NCBI GenBank assembly: GCA_964403795.1
Contig: CAYOHP010000102.1
Coordinates: 1 to 22,543, forward strand
Reading direction: 5' to 3'
Origin: CAYOHP01 sp964403795 [NCBI: uncultured bacterium]
GTDB lineage: Bacteria > Muiribacteriota > UBA6191 > CAZXTJ01
Length of the DNA stretch: 22,543 nucleotides
Position 1 is the stretch's first letter. Each line of letters begins with the position of its first letter. The notes beneath the pieces were generated by a model that saw only the letters and a list, made by a program, of their open reading frames with translations, was not told where the DNA came from and searched no databases. The position numbers and the translations under genes are program-made. This document shows positions 7,946 through 16,410 of the stretch, one piece after another.

Positions 7946-9565
7946 ATGCCCCCCAGCCCAATCGTTTCCGGACGCCGCGGCGTCGTCCTGGTCGCCAGCC
8001 TCTGCCTGGGGCTGGTCCGGGTCGCCCCGGCCGAACGCCTGGTGGTCGACGCCGTCGACGGTCTCGACGAGGCCGGGAAGGCGGCGCTGTCGAAGGCGGC
8101 AGGGATCGGCCTCGAGTGGGTAGGACCGGGCTCACGGCCCTTCGGGGTACTGGTGGGGCACGCCCCGTTGGGGCGCAGCGAAGAGGTGCTGGAGCGGCTT
8201 CGCACCGATCCCCGGGTGGAGTCGGCGGAGCCGGACGGGGAGGTCCGCACCCTGGTGATGCCCGGCCCGGTGAGCCTCGGCAGGTCGGGTGGGGGAGGTC
8301 ACCGGGCGCTTTGGAACCGGCTCTGGGGCGCGGGCCCGGCCTTCCCCCCCGGGAGTCCGGATGACCCGCTCTACCGGCACCAGTGGCACATGCGCATGAT
8401 CGGGGTGGAGCAGGCCTGGCCCCGGGCCACCGGCAAGGGCGCGACGGTGGCGGTGGTCGACACCGGGGTCGCCTTCGAGGACCACGGGCGGTACCGGCGG
8501 ATCCTGGACCTCGACGAGGCCCGCTTCGTGGCGGGCTGGGACGTGTTCGAACGCACCGCCCATGCCAACGACGGCAACTCGCACGGGACCCACGTGGCCG
8601 GCACCGTGGCCCAGACCACCCACAACGGGTTCGGGGTGGTCGGGGTGGCCTTCGAGGCCAAGGTCATGCCGGTCCGGGTCCTGTCCTCGGGCGGGGTCGG
8701 GACCCATGCCGGGGTGGCCGAGGGGATCTACTGGGCGGCCCAGAACGGGGCCGACGTGATCAACCTGAGCCTGGGCTCGGGGGCGCCGGCCAAGGTGGTC
8801 GAGGCGGCGGTCGAGGAGGCTGTGGCCCGGCACGTGGTGGTGGTGGCGGCGGCCGGCAACAGCGGGCGGCGGGGAGTCTCATGGCCGGCGGCCTTCCCGG
8901 GAGTGCTGGCGGTGAGCTCGGTGACCGGCGACGGCAAGCTCGCCTTCTACTCGAGCTGGGGCCCGGAGGTGGCGATCGCGGCCCCGGGCGGAGATACCCG
9001 GCAGGACCTGGACGGGGACGGGATGCCCGACGGGGTGCTCCAGAACACCTTCCCCGGGGGACGGCCCGAGGTGGTCGACGAGTTCCTGATGTTCATGGGG
9101 ACGAGCATGGCGAGCCCGCACGTCGCGGGGGCGGCGGCGCTCCTGGTGGGCAAGCTGGTGGAGGCAGGGGTGCCCCGGGAGGAGCGGCCAGCCAAGGTCC
9201 GGGACGCCCTCTGCGGCTCGGCCCGGGTGCCTCCCGAGGGCGCCGACCCGGAGCGCTTCGGGGCCGGCATCCTGGACGCGGCGGCGGCGGTGGCCCGGCT
9301 GATGGAGGGCCTGGTGAGGACCAAGGGACTGGGGAGGACCACGGACGCAGCCGGAGCGCCGAGGGTTCACCCCGAGGGAGCAGCGGAGGCGGAGACCGTC
9401 CGCGAGCGAGCCCCTTGGGGCGAGCTGCCAGCCGGAATGGGCGCAGCCGGAGCGCCGAGGGTTCACCCCGAGGGAGCAGCGGAGGCGGAGACCGTCCGCG
9501 AGCGAGCCCCTTGGGGCGAGCTGCCAGCCGACTACATGGGACGGACGCGCACGCTGAGCGAGTAG
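7946..9565 (+). CDS. Secreted subtilisin-like serine protease (family S8) with repeat-derived tail
   Basis: The 539-residue product has a signal peptide (about 1-29), an inhibitor I9-like propeptide (about 30-105, ending in the typical 'ESAEPDGEV'), and an S8 catalytic domain. The triad is Asp172 (VVDTG), His213 (HGTHVAG) and Ser387 (GTSMASPHVAG). The oxyanion Asn305 lies in AAGNSG. An EF-hand-like loop DLDGDGMPD at 354-362 suggests calcium binding. The peptidase fold ends near residue 455 (ILDAAAAVARLMEG). The remaining ~85 residues are not typical of the family: they contain two identical 30-residue blocks encoded by the DNA repeat at 9346-9530. The ATG at 7946 follows GGGAGGGAG. The stop overlaps the convergent gene at 9532-10281 by 34 bases. 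Substrates are unknown; cleavage of envelope or external protein is expected. Confidence 0.95.
   Translation: MPPSPIVSGRRGVVLVASLCLGLVRVAPAERLVVDAVDGLDEAGKAALSKAAGIGLEWVGPGSRPFGVLVGHAPLGRSEEVLERLRTDPRVESAEPDGEVRTLVMPGPVSLGRSGGGGHRALWNRLWGAGPAFPPGSPDDPLYRHQWHMRMIGVEQAWPRATGKGATVAVVDTGVAFEDHGRYRRILDLDEARFVAGWDVFERTAHANDGNSHGTHVAGTVAQTTHNGFGVVGVAFEAKVMPVRVLSSGGVGTHAGVAEGIYWAAQNGADVINLSLGSGAPAKVVEAAVEEAVARHVVVVAAAGNSGRRGVSWPAAFPGVLAVSSVTGDGKLAFYSSWGPEVAIAAPGGDTRQDLDGDGMPDGVLQNTFPGGRPEVVDEFLMFMGTSMASPHVAGAAALLVGKLVEAGVPREERPAKVRDALCGSARVPPEGADPERFGAGILDAAAAVARLMEGLVRTKGLGRTTDAAGAPRVHPEGAAEAETVRERAPWGELPAGMGAAGAPRVHPEGAAEAETVRERAPWGELPADYMGRTRTLSE
9346..9530. repeat. 89-bp tandem direct repeat (two identical copies, 96-bp period)
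   Basis: Copies at 9346-9434 and 9442-9530 are identical over 89 bases and separated by the 7-base spacer GAATGGG. The period of 96 bases (32 codons) keeps the subtilase reading frame. Each copy holds a small hairpin, GCCCC-TT-GGGGC. The second copy ends one base before the stop codon of the minus-strand gene (9532-9534). The element lies exactly between two convergent genes, a usual site for dispersed extragenic repeats. It has been incorporated into the protease's C-terminus. Confidence 0.95.
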
Positions 9566-10281
9566 ACGGACTGGCCTCGGCCCTTGTTCAGGAACTTGCC
9601 GAGGGCTCCGAGCTCTCGTCGGCTGGCGGCATCGGGGTCGATGAAGAGTTCCTCGTCGGGGTCGACCGCCACTTCCACGCCGGGGGCGTCGCCGAGGTTC
9701 GAGTGGAAGCCCTTCATCCGGACCTTGATGCGGCCGTCGTCGGTCTTGTCGGGGACCACCTCGAGGCCGGAGGACCAGGCCGCGCCGCCCTCGACCCAGC
9801 GGCCGTCGAGACCGAGCCGGGCCGGCTCCTCGGCGGGGGTCTCGAAGCGCGGGTTGCCGACCAGCTGGGTCTTGCCGCCCTCGGTGCGGTGGATGGCGAT
9901 GTCCACCAGGAAGCGCTCCGCCGGCTTCCCGGGCTCGGGGCTCCCGGGCACCAGGTCAGGGGTCGGCGCGCTCTCGCTCGCCAGCTTCTCGATTCTGCGC
10001 CGGGTCTCGGCTTCGATGTGGACCGAGAGTTCCCGATGCAGATGCGGTCCCCCCATGGCATAGATTGCGGCCTTGCCCACGTCGGCGACCAGGGTGTGGT
10101 CCTCGCGGGCCTGCTTGGGCCGGAAGCCCGCCACCACCTCGCGGGGATCGAGCAGTGGGCAGGGATGGACCTCGAGGGTCCGATCGGCGCCACCGGGAGT
10201 GGGATAGGCAGCCTGGGCTCCCGTGACGACCAGCATCACCGTCGTCAGGAGGAAGCCCCTCCACTGCGCGGGGATTTTCAT
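9532..10281 (-). CDS. Secreted protein of unknown function
   Basis: The 249-residue protein starts with a clear signal peptide (MKIPAQWRG, then hydrophobic FLLTTVMLVVTG, cleavage after AQA). The ATG at 10281 is chosen because GGAGG lies five bases before it. An upstream in-frame start near 10323 would put the signal peptide inside the protein. The mature part has no motif I recognise. It contains a Pro-rich centre (about residues 90-120), then segments that look beta-rich, and ends in SVYSLSVRVRPM. The only cysteine outside the signal peptide is in the CPLL segment near residue 41. It is divergent from the large kinase gene (80-base gap) and convergent with the subtilase gene, overlapping it by 34 bases. 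Its location between kinase and protease may hint at an envelope role; that is inference only. Confidence 0.75.
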   Translation of the reverse strand: MKIPAQWRGFLLTTVMLVVTGAQAAYPTPGGADRTLEVHPCPLLDPREVVAGFRPKQAREDHTLVADVGKAAIYAMGGPHLHRELSVHIEAETRRRIEKLASESAPTPDLVPGSPEPGKPAERFLVDIAIHRTEGGKTQLVGNPRFETPAEEPARLGLDGRWVEGGAAWSSGLEVVPDKTDDGRIKVRMKGFHSNLGDAPGVEVAVDPDEELFIDPDAASRRELGALGKFLNKGRGQSVYSLSVRVRPM

Positions 10282-10361
10282 GTCCGCCTCCGGGAAGGAA
10301 CTCCGTCCCCCCGGAGTACCCATCGGCCGACCCGGCCCCGGGGCGAAGGCGTGAGGCTCCC

Positions 10362-13300
10362 ATGAGCGAGCTCGAGCTGCCGACCGGCTTCCCTCCCGGG
10401 TTGGCCGCCCGCTACCGGCCGGAACGGGTGCTGGGGGCGGGGGCCTCGGGCTTCGTGTGGAAGGCCGTCGACCGGGTGCTCGGCCGCGAGGTGGCCCTGA
10501 AGGTCGTGAAGGTGCTCGGGCGCCCGGCAGTGGGGGAGCGGGTGCGTCGGGAGGCCGAGGCCCTGGCCAAGGTGCGGAGCCCCCACCTGGTGCAGGTCTA
10601 TGCCGCGGGCGAGGAACCGGAAGGCTCCTGGGTCGCCATGGAGTACCTGGAGGGTCCGACCCTCGAGAAGGTGACCGGTCCCTGGAACCCGGTCGAGTCC
10701 ATGCTCGAGGTGGCCTCGGCGCTCGAGTCGGTGCACGCCGCCGGGATCGTCCACCGGGACGTGAAGCCCGCCAACATCGTGCGCACCCGCGAGGGGCGAT
10801 CGGTGCTGGTCGACCTCGGTCTCGCCCGGGTCCCCGACCGGACCCGCCTGACGGAGTCGGGGGCCACGGTCGGCAGCCTCGGCTATCTGGGGCCCGAGGT
10901 GCTCTCGGGCGGCACCGCCGGTGCGCCGGCCGACTTCTACGCCTGGGGCGTCACCCTCTACCAACTGGTCGAGGGCCGGCTCCCCTTCGGCCAGGTGGAG
11001 CTGTTGCTCGCCCTGCAAGGCGATCCCCTGCCGGCTCCGGAATTCCAGCTGGTGGGGCCGGATTCGCCGCTGGCCAAGACCATCCTCGCCTGCATGGCGG
11101 CCGACCCGGCTGCCCGTCCCTCCACCCGGCGCCAGCTCGAGGACCTGCTCGACGGGAAGTCCGGCCGGGAGGACCAGGGGGAGGCGGATCCGCCCGGGCC
11201 GGCGCCGGCGGTCGAGGGAAGGGCGTTCCCGCGCAAGCTGGCGGGCGGTCTCGGGGGGGCGCTGTTGGGGCTCTCCCTGGTCGGCCTCTGGGGGTGGTGG
11301 GACCCGCTCGGGAAGGCAGGGAGCCGCGAGCCGCCCGCGGCCTCCGGGCTGCCGATCGGGGAGGCACCTCCCGGGGTGCCTGGGCCCGGACCGGCGGGCC
11401 CGACCTGGATCGAGTTCCGGGGCGGGCCGGTCTTCCGCAGCCGCAATCCGACCCAGGGCCCGCCCCTCTCGGCCCAGCTCGGCCCCTTCCGGCTCTCCGA
11501 CCGGGAGGTTCCGGTTTCCGACTTCGCCCGCTTCCTGGAGGCGACCGCCTGGCCTGCTCCGCCCCATTGGGAGGAGCAGCTCCGGGCCCCGGAGCGGCCG
11601 GTGGTCTGGATCGACTTCCGGGATGCCGCCGCCTATGCCGCCTGGGTCGGGTACCGGCTGCCGGGGATCGCGGAGTGGGAACTGGCGGCCCGGGGAATCG
11701 GACCCGGCGAGCGCGAGTACGCCTGGGGGGACGAGCGGCCGCGACCGGAACTCGCCAATCTCTGGTTCGGCGAGGACCTGCCCCCTCCCGAGGCCTGGTC
11801 GAAGCTGCTTTCCGGAGTCACGGCGCACCCCGAGGGGCGCAGCCCCGAGGGGGTCCATGGTCTGGAGGACAACGTCCGGGAATGGTGCGCCGGGGCCGGC
11901 ACCCGGCTCGACCTGGCGGGGCTCGACCCGCTCGAGGTCCGGCCGGTGATGGGGGGGAGCTGGCGGACCCCGGCGTCGAACGCGCCTTCCGCCCGGGAAG
12001 GCCGGGAGCTCCTGGGGGAGCGCCGGGGCGACCTGGGATTCCGGCTGGCGGCGGATCCCGAGGAGGCGACCGGACCCGGGGGGCGGGCGCTCCGGTTCCG
12101 GGTCGAGGGCACCGTGCTCCCGGCCGGGACCGAGCTCCTGGACCTCCGGCGCGGGGTGCGACTCGGGAAGAGTGGTCCGGGGATCGACCTCGAGCTTCCC
12201 CCCGGATCGGTGTGGATCCGCATGGAGGCGCCCGGGCACCTGCCCCGGACCGTGTTCGAGAACGCGGTCCCGGGCGGGCGCTTCGTGCTGGACGCGGCGC
12301 TGGAACCCCGGGGTTCGGTGCCGGTGGCGGCGCCCCAGCCCCTGCCCGGTTCGGTGCCCGAGGAGCGGCCCGGGGAGGAGCTTCCCGACGGGCCCGAGGT
12401 TCCCGGCTTCGACCTGTCCGCCTCCCGGGTCTCGGTCCTGGGAGGGGACCTGGGGGCCGGGGGCTTCCTGCTGGGCACGGTGGACGGTCTCGTCCTCCGG
12501 ATCGAGATCGGGACGGGTACCGAGCTGGCGCGGGCCCGCCTGGGCGCCCGGGTGGTGGCCCTGGGACCGGATCCCGAGTCGCGGTTCGTGGCGGTGGCGA
12601 CCGCCGACCGCCGACTCCGCCTGCTCGCCCTGCCCGGGCTGGAGGCGCTCTCCTCGGAGACCCGGCTCGCCGCCGGGGTCACGGCGCTGTCGGTGGCCGG
12701 TCCGGACGGCCCGGTGCTGGTCGGGACCTTCCCCGGCGGGATCGAGGAGCTGGCGGTGCCGGGGATGCAGCTGGAGCGGCGCCGGGAGCTGCACCAGGGA
12801 CCGGTGCGCGTCCTGGCCCGGGGCGGGCCTTCCGGGACCTGGTGGAGCTTCGGGTACGACGGGAAGGTCCAGGAATTCACCCCGGGTCGGGAGGGCGAGG
12901 GCCTGGTGGCCTCGCTCGGGTCCGAGGTGGCGGCAGTGGGTCCGGGAGGCACGGTGGCGACCGCCGACGGGAGACTGCTGGCGGTCGGCGCCGAGGGGAG
13001 GGTGGCGGAACTCGGGCGGGTAGAGCTCCGGGCGATGGCGGTGGGCCGCCACCCGGAGACCTGGGCCTTGACCTCCCGGGGGGTCGAGGCTCCGGAGGGC
13101 GCGGAGCCAGGGTGGGGAGTCGCCCGGAGGACTCCCGAGATGGGCCTGGCGGGGCGCCATCCGTCCGAGCTGTGGATCGCCTCCGGCTTCCGGGTGCGCC
13201 TGGTGGACCTGGAGCGCAGGCGGCCTGACCCGCGATCCGGACGCCATCCGGGCCCGGTCGTGGCGGTCGCCCTCCATCCCGACGGACGGCTCCTCTCGGC

Positions 13301-13970
13301 CGGCTACGACGGGGAGGTCCGGGCCTGGGCGGGGTCGGAGGAGACGGTGCGGGTCCGGGAGGCTTCGGGGGCGCGGCCGGCAGCCGTGGGCCTGTCCGGG
13401 ACGGTCCTCGGGGAGATCGGGAGCGACCTCCGGGTGGGGTTCCGGGATCTCTTCGGCGGCGAGTCATGGGGGGCACCGAAGGAGAGGGGATCGGGCGCCA
13501 GCCTGCTGGCCGGCGCTCCCGGCATCGACCTGTGGGCCACCGGGTCCCGGGAGGGGAAGGTGAGGATCGGTCCGTCCCGTACCTCCGGGGTCGAGGTCGC
13601 CCTCGACCTCGAAGGCGGGGAACTGGGCGGGCTGGCGCTGGCCCGGCGCGGGGACCGGATGGTGGCGCTCCGCAAGCGGGAGACGGCGCTCCTGGTCGGC
13701 CTCCCCACCGCCCGAGCGCTCGCTCGCCTGGGGGACCGGGAGGACCCGCCGACCGCGGCCGCCTTCTCCTCGGACGGTCGGCGGCTGGCCTTGGGGACTT
13801 CCGGCGGGCGGATCCTGGGCTACGAGTTCTCGTCCGGCGAGCGGCCCGAGCTCGTCCTCGAGCGCCGATGCCATCGGGACGCGGTGCTGGCCCTGGCCTT
13901 CGACGGCGAGGGCCGGCGTCTGGCCAGCGGAGGTGCCGACGGGACCCTGGCGATCACAGCCAGCCGGTGA
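10362..13970 (+). CDS. Ser/Thr kinase fused to an FGE/sulfatase-modifying-like domain and beta-propeller
   Basis: The 1202-residue protein begins with a Hanks-type kinase domain (about 20-265): Gly loop GAGASGFV, Lys47, HRDVKPAN (131-138), and DLG instead of the usual DFG (151-153). One TM segment (about 293-312) and a Pro/Gly linker follow. Residues about 346-565 match the FGE-sulfatase/SUMF1-type fold: PVSDFARFL, RLPGIAEWELAARG, DNVREWC, MGGSWR and GDLGFRLA at the end. The paired catalytic cysteines expected of true formylglycine-generating enzyme are absent where they should lie (about 538-560), so this is probably a binding rather than catalytic domain. A small beta domain (about 574-648) recalls PEGA. 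Residues about 685-1202 are WD40/PQQ-like propeller blades (for example RRLALGTSGGRILGYEF). Start ATG at 10362; a weak GAGG precedes it. The last 17 bases overlap the convergent sigma-factor gene. Likely an envelope sensor kinase. Confidence 0.93.
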   Translation: MSELELPTGFPPGLAARYRPERVLGAGASGFVWKAVDRVLGREVALKVVKVLGRPAVGERVRREAEALAKVRSPHLVQVYAAGEEPEGSWVAMEYLEGPTLEKVTGPWNPVESMLEVASALESVHAAGIVHRDVKPANIVRTREGRSVLVDLGLARVPDRTRLTESGATVGSLGYLGPEVLSGGTAGAPADFYAWGVTLYQLVEGRLPFGQVELLLALQGDPLPAPEFQLVGPDSPLAKTILACMAADPAARPSTRRQLEDLLDGKSGREDQGEADPPGPAPAVEGRAFPRKLAGGLGGALLGLSLVGLWGWWDPLGKAGSREPPAASGLPIGEAPPGVPGPGPAGPTWIEFRGGPVFRSRNPTQGPPLSAQLGPFRLSDREVPVSDFARFLEATAWPAPPHWEEQLRAPERPVVWIDFRDAAAYAAWVGYRLPGIAEWELAARGIGPGEREYAWGDERPRPELANLWFGEDLPPPEAWSKLLSGVTAHPEGRSPEGVHGLEDNVREWCAGAGTRLDLAGLDPLEVRPVMGGSWRTPASNAPSAREGRELLGERRGDLGFRLAADPEEATGPGGRALRFRVEGTVLPAGTELLDLRRGVRLGKSGPGIDLELPPGSVWIRMEAPGHLPRTVFENAVPGGRFVLDAALEPRGSVPVAAPQPLPGSVPEERPGEELPDGPEVPGFDLSASRVSVLGGDLGAGGFLLGTVDGLVLRIEIGTGTELARARLGARVVALGPDPESRFVAVATADRRLRLLALPGLEALSSETRLAAGVTALSVAGPDGPVLVGTFPGGIEELAVPGMQLERRRELHQGPVRVLARGGPSGTWWSFGYDGKVQEFTPGREGEGLVASLGSEVAAVGPGGTVATADGRLLAVGAEGRVAELGRVELRAMAVGRHPETWALTSRGVEAPEGAEPGWGVARRTPEMGLAGRHPSELWIASGFRVRLVDLERRRPDPRSGRHPGPVVAVALHPDGRLLSAGYDGEVRAWAGSEETVRVREASGARPAAVGLSGTVLGEIGSDLRVGFRDLFGGESWGAPKERGSGASLLAGAPGIDLWATGSREGKVRIGPSRTSGVEVALDLEGGELGGLALARRGDRMVALRKRETALLVGLPTARALARLGDREDPPTAAAFSSDGRRLALGTSGGRILGYEFSSGERPELVLERRCHRDAVLALAFDGEGRRLASGGADGTLAITASR

Positions 13971-14772
13971 GGCGGGCGGCGCGAGGGTCGCTGCGGAGCC
14001 GGCGCAGGGAGCGCTGGATCATCTGGCGGGCACCCTCCCGGGTCATCGAGAGGGTCCGCCCCAGATCGGCGTAGTTGTCGATCTCGCTCCCTCCGGCAAG
14101 TCCGAAGTAGAGCCGGACCCCTGCCCGGTCCTTGTGGGGGAGGTCCTCGACCAGGATCTCCAGCGCGTTGCGGAGGCGCTCCCGGTCGACCCGGCTCTCG
14201 GCGGGGTGACCCTCCGCGGCCTCGCCGGTCTCGCTGCCGGCATGATGGTCGTCCCAGGACAGGTACTCGGGGACGAGATGGCGGATCTCGCAGAGCTCGT
14301 CCTGGGTCACCCCCAGGCGGGCAGCCACCTCGGACTCGGTCGGGGTCCGACCCAACCTGGCGGCCAGCTCGTCCTCCTCGCGGCGCAGGCGCTTCTGGAG
14401 CTGGACCTTGCGGATGGGGAGCGAGATGGATCCCTGGTTGTGCTGGATCAGGAACATGATCATCGCCTGCTTGACCCACCACACCGCATAGGGGACGAAG
14501 GGCAGGCCGTGGCGAGGGTCGTACTTGCGCACCGCTCGCATCAGGCCGATGCTGCCCTCGTTGACCAGATCGTCGAGGCTGGCGTTGCCTCGTGCGTAGC
14601 GGCGGGCCACCCGGTGCACCAGGGGCAGGTGCCGGCGCACCATGCGATCGAGAGCCGCATCCGAGCCCTGCTGGGCCTCGAGGCAGAGGCGGACCTCTTC
14701 CCCGGCGGCGGGGGCGCTCCGCGGGGGCGGTGCGGACGGGGCGGCCGAGGCGGGGTTCACACAGGGCGGCAT
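13954..14772 (-). CDS. RNA polymerase sigma-70-family factor (non-ECF)
   Basis: The 272-residue protein directs RNA polymerase to a promoter class. Residues 1-25 are Pro/Ala-rich. Region 2 (about 44-113) contains NASLDDLVNEGSIGLMRAVRKYDP and the YAVWWVKQA helix. Region 3 (about 118-175) follows SLPIRK. Region 4 (about 200-262) ends in a helix-turn-helix with TREGARQMIQRSLRRLR. It lacks region 1.1 and is shorter than a primary sigma (RpoD), so it is an alternative factor. The ATG at 14772 is chosen because GGAGGA lies close upstream; the frame stays open to 14901 (GTG) without such a site. In region 2.4, QAMIMFLIQHNQGSISLPI differs from the common QAITRxIxxxxRxIRxP pattern, so -10 preference may differ. 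Its end overlaps the kinase/propeller gene by 17 bases. No anti-sigma gene is adjacent. Confidence 0.93.
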   Translation of the reverse strand: MPPCVNPASAAPSAPPPRSAPAAGEEVRLCLEAQQGSDAALDRMVRRHLPLVHRVARRYARGNASLDDLVNEGSIGLMRAVRKYDPRHGLPFVPYAVWWVKQAMIMFLIQHNQGSISLPIRKVQLQKRLRREEDELAARLGRTPTESEVAARLGVTQDELCEIRHLVPEYLSWDDHHAGSETGEAAEGHPAESRVDRERLRNALEILVEDLPHKDRAGVRLYFGLAGGSEIDNYADLGRTLSMTREGARQMIQRSLRRLRSDPRAARLTGWL

Positions 14773-14776
14773 CGGG

Positions 14777-14782
14777 TCCTCC
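14777..14782 (-). promoter_or_regulatory. Ribosome binding site that fixes the sigma-factor start
   Basis: GGAGGA on the minus strand ends four bases before the ATG at 14772. It supports this start over the in-frame GTG at 14901. Confidence 0.8.
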
Positions 14783-14977
14783 GGGCACCTCCAAGCAGCG
14801 AGCGTGCCGACCCATGAAAACCCTTTCTGGAAGCGGAAAACTCCGGATTCGCCGGGACCGGGACAGGGCGCCGGCCCCCAGGCTTCGTTGCAGGAGACCA
14901 CGGCTACCGGCCTTCCCCCCCGTGCGCGGACCCTCGCGCCGGGTCGAAAGCGGCTCCTGGAGAAGGTCTCCGGGCAT

Positions 14978-14994
14978 CGTCGCGAAACGCGACG
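14978..14994 (-). terminator. Short perfect hairpin after the response-regulator gene
   Basis: CGTCGCG (14978-14984) and CGCGACG (14988-14994) form a 7-bp stem with a 3-nt loop, starting 7 bases after the minus-strand stop at 15002. No T-run follows, so its role as a terminator is probable, not certain. The rest of the 229-base gap up to the sigma-factor start holds no recognised gene. Confidence 0.5.
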
Positions 14995-15001
14995 GGAGGT
15001 C

Positions 15002-16405
15002 CTACTCGGACTCTCCGCTCACCGCTCCGTATTCCTTGAGCTTGCGCCACAGGCTGGAGCGGTCGAGGCCGAGGATCCGGGCGGCCTTGGTGCGGTTGCC
15101 GCCCACCCTGCGGAGCACCTCTTCGATCCAGGCGCGCTCCCGCTCCGCCAGCGAGGGGAGGGCCTCGGGGTTCTCGTCGCCGCTGGCGATCTCCTCGGGC
15201 AGGGCGGCGGGCGTGATCCGGGGGCCGTTCGCCAGGATCACGGCCCGCTCGATCACGTTCTCGAGTTCCCGCACGTTGCCCGGCCACGGGTAGGCCGCCA
15301 GGAGTTCGAGGGCCCGGGTGGACAGCTCATGGGCCCGGCGACCGTCCCGGGCTGCGATCCGGACCAGGAAGTGGGCGGCGAGTTCGGGGATGTCCTCGGG
15401 GCGCTCCCGGAGGTCGGGGAGTTCGATCTCGACCACCCGGATCCGGTAGTAGAGGTCGGGGCGGAAGGCCCCGGTCTCGAGCCCGTCCTTCAGGTTCCGA
15501 TGGGTGGCCGCCACCAGCCGGAAGTCGACCGGGATCGGGGTCGAGCTCCCCAGGCGCACGACTTCCCGCTGCTGGAGCACCCGGAGGAGGGCCACCTGGA
15601 TCGGCCCGTCGAGCTCGCCGATCTCGTCGAGGAAGACGGTGCCCCCGGCGGCGGCCTCGAAGAGCCCGATCCGGCGCTCGGTGGCACCGGTGAAGGCGCC
15701 CTTCTCGGCCCCGAACAGCTCGCTCGCCACCAGGTCCCGGGGGATGGCGCCGCAGTTCACGCCCAGGAACGGCAGCGAGGCCCGCCGGCTCCCCGCGTGC
15801 AGGGCCCGGGCCACCAGCTCCTTCCCGGTCCCGGATCCGCCGGTGACCAGCACCGAGGCCCGGGTGTCCGCCACCCGGTCGACCAGGGCCCGGACCTTGG
15901 CCATGGCCGCCGAGCTGCCCACCAGGGTCTGGTCGCGGGCACCCAGGCGTTCCGCTTCCCGCCTGAGCCTGCGGTTCTCCGCCTCGAGCCTCCTCGCTTC
16001 CAGGGCCCGGGCCAGGGTGATCCGGACGGCGTCGAGATGGTAGGGCTTGGAGATGTAGTCGAAGGCGCCCCGGCGCATGGCTTCCACCGCCGTGTCGACC
16101 GCCGCGAAGCCGGTGACCATGACCACCGGGAGGTCGGGCCACTCGGAGCGCAGCCGCTCCAGCAGCTGGAGTCCGTCCATCCCGGGCATGCGCAGATCGG
16201 TCACCACCAGGTCGAAGGGGCTCCGGGCGAGGAGTCCCAGGGCGCTCTCGGCGCGATCGGCGGCGACCACCTGGTAGTCGCGTTCGAGGGCCAGGGACAG
16301 TCCTTCGCGGGCGACCTCCTCGTCGTCGACCACCAGGATGCGCGGCCGCGGTGGGCCGGGATCGGGCTCGGGGTCGTCGCTCGAGGGGGACTGGGGATCG
16401 GCCAA
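15002..16405 (-). CDS. Sigma-54-dependent response regulator (NtrC family)
   Basis: The 467-residue regulator has a receiver domain (about 21-135; acidic pocket DDEE, phospho-acceptor Asp70 in LVVTDLRMPG, Lys120). Next is a sigma-54 AAA+ domain (about 160-395) with Walker A GGSGTGKE, sigma-54 contact loop GAFTGA (236-241), Walker B TVFLDEIGEL and PWPGNVREL. A Fis-type helix-turn-helix follows (about 422-460, GGNRTKAARILGLDRSSLWRKL). The Walker A has Gly where most relatives have Glu. Phosphorylated by the neighbouring histidine kinase, it should activate sigma-54 promoters. The TTG at 16405 is the likely start: it lies 5 bases after the kinase stop, GAGAGG precedes it at good spacing, and no ATG occurs before the receiver core. 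I saw no clear -24/-12 promoter here, so its targets lie elsewhere. Confidence 0.95.
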   Translation of the reverse strand: MADPQSPSSDDPEPDPGPPRPRILVVDDEEVAREGLSLALERDYQVVAADRAESALGLLARSPFDLVVTDLRMPGMDGLQLLERLRSEWPDLPVVMVTGFAAVDTAVEAMRRGAFDYISKPYHLDAVRITLARALEARRLEAENRRLRREAERLGARDQTLVGSSAAMAKVRALVDRVADTRASVLVTGGSGTGKELVARALHAGSRRASLPFLGVNCGAIPRDLVASELFGAEKGAFTGATERRIGLFEAAAGGTVFLDEIGELDGPIQVALLRVLQQREVVRLGSSTPIPVDFRLVAATHRNLKDGLETGAFRPDLYYRIRVVEIELPDLRERPEDIPELAAHFLVRIAARDGRRAHELSTRALELLAAYPWPGNVRELENVIERAVILANGPRITPAALPEEIASGDENPEALPSLAERERAWIEEVLRRVGGNRTKAARILGLDRSSLWRKLKEYGAVSGESE

Positions 16406-16410
16406 GGGAG

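Noticed and set aside
9346-9530. CRISPR array
   Set aside because: Only two units of 89 bp with a 7-base spacer; repeat and spacer sizes do not fit a CRISPR array, and no cas gene is present.
8383-10365. 660-codon plus-strand frame overlapping the subtilase gene
   Set aside because: Gly/Arg-rich shadow; the catalytic triad lies in the other frame.
10278-13277. 999-codon open frame on the minus strand opposite the large kinase gene
   Set aside because: Its translation is Gly/Arg/Pro-rich without domains, whereas the plus strand carries clear kinase, FGE-like and propeller motifs. Long antisense frames are expected at this GC content.
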